Source of the DNA: Flavobacterium sp. 9AF
Lineage (GTDB): Bacteria; Bacteroidota; Bacteroidia; Flavobacteriales; Flavobacteriaceae
Direction: 5' to 3'
DNA: 64,000 nt
Assembly (NCBI RefSeq): GCF_902506265.1
Contig: NZ_LR733556.1
Location: 2,504,136-2,568,135, forward strand
A model generated the notes under the pieces. The model was not told the DNA's origin and did no database searches. It saw only the letters and a program-made list of their open reading frames with translations. Positions 63,795 to 64,000 of this stretch are shown here, piece by piece. The translations under genes and the position numbers were made by a program. The first letter of the stretch is position 1. Each line of letters begins with the position of its first letter.

Positions 63795-64000
63795 CGGCTT
63801 AGGTAAGATAAAGATTTATGTTCCCGCTTTTCGTTGTATCTTTTTATTTTTAGGTAAAAAAATAAAAAGGATGCCACTACAATCGGGGCTAAGCGAGTGG
63901 TTTTGTTTTTCAAGAGTCTTTTTTTTATATCATATATATAGTACAGTCATGTTATCTTTTTATTTTTAGGTAAAAAAATAAAAAGGATGCCACTACAATC
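63795..64000. repeat. Flavobacterial intergenic hairpin repeats, two copies
   Basis: A 47-bp sequence at 63838-63884 is repeated without change at 63954-64000. It holds a hairpin from ATCTTTTTATTTTT and AAAAATAAAAAGGAT around AGGT, followed by GCCACTACAATC. The first copy is set in a larger element that starts near 63795 (CACGGCTTAGG) and ends near 63900 (CGGGGCTAAGCGAG). Similar repeats with CCCGC...CGGGGC ends occur throughout flavobacterial genomes. The hairpin at 222-266 is a diverged relative. Confidence 0.75.

Noticed and set aside
1..64000. CRISPR array, prophage, restriction-modification or known defence island
   Set aside because: No regularly spaced repeats, phage structural genes, methylases, nucleases or recognised defence operons were found.

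Overview
The window is a chromosomal piece of a Bacteroidota bacterium, most likely a Flavobacteriaceae member close to Flavobacterium. The evidence is low-GC DNA, genes without Shine-Dalgarno sites, TTG-N20-TANNTTTG promoters, type IX secretion (T9SS) C-terminal sorting domains, SprB-type adhesin repeats, a transketolase split into two genes, an infC with a non-AUG start, and the order tgt / LptF-LptG permease / DMT transporter / accA / dnaB. No rRNA, CRISPR array, prophage or intact IS was seen.

Layout. 1-535: non-coding DNA with two kinds of flavobacterial intergenic repeat. 0.5-2.7 kb: a four-gene operon (VOC protein, NmrA-like reductase, EVE protein, MarR regulator) whose promoter sits inside an inverted repeat. 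3-10 kb: TfoX-like protein, Crp/Fnr regulator, the rmuC / hypothetical / isoaspartyl peptidase / thioesterase run, an RluE-like pseudouridine synthase, a dienelactone hydrolase and an orphan siderophore-type ABC ATPase. 10-29.5 kb: an accessory, regulator-rich stretch of PAS histidine kinase, AraC, XRE and ArsR regulators, S41-like and beta-lactamase-fold secreted enzymes, lipoproteins, an HExxH protein, a PaiB-like protein and an esterase with a CBM20-like tail. 29.6-32.2 kb: a two-gene unit of a Vps4/Cdc48-type AAA ATPase with N-terminal TPRs and a TPR-membrane protein. 32.5-36 kb: the most scrambled part, with two direct copies of an internally deleted IS1182-type element bracketing a ParD/ParE-type toxin-antitoxin pair, a frameshifted lipocalin-like gene, a decayed ORF, and a tRNA cluster (Leu-GAG and two identical Lys-TTT) at the border with core genes.

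36.4-51.6 kb is mostly housekeeping: aroK, an S4 / TPMT-like / PRTase operon, an FKBP-like lipoprotein, split transketolase, a GT2 + GT39-like pair, a semialdehyde dehydrogenase, then tgt to dnaB. 51.7-58.6 kb is surface biology and sensing: a 5'-truncated SprB-repeat/T9SS protein, a membrane protein + histidine kinase + NarL-type regulator operon, the conserved protein usually labelled 'asparagine synthetase B', and a LamG/T9SS protein. 58.6-63.7 kb holds rlmF, a lipoprotein and the translation operon thrS-infC-rpmI-rplT. The window ends with two identical 47-bp copies of a flavobacterial hairpin repeat.

Most of the window is ordinary. The strongest candidates for something under-described are the TPR-AAA/TPR-membrane pair, the trans-mobilised IS derivatives around the toxin-antitoxin module, the signal-less two-fold repeat protein at 12.4-13.8 kb, the MarR-linked EVE operon, and the three 11-bp direct repeats beside an XRE-membrane regulator.
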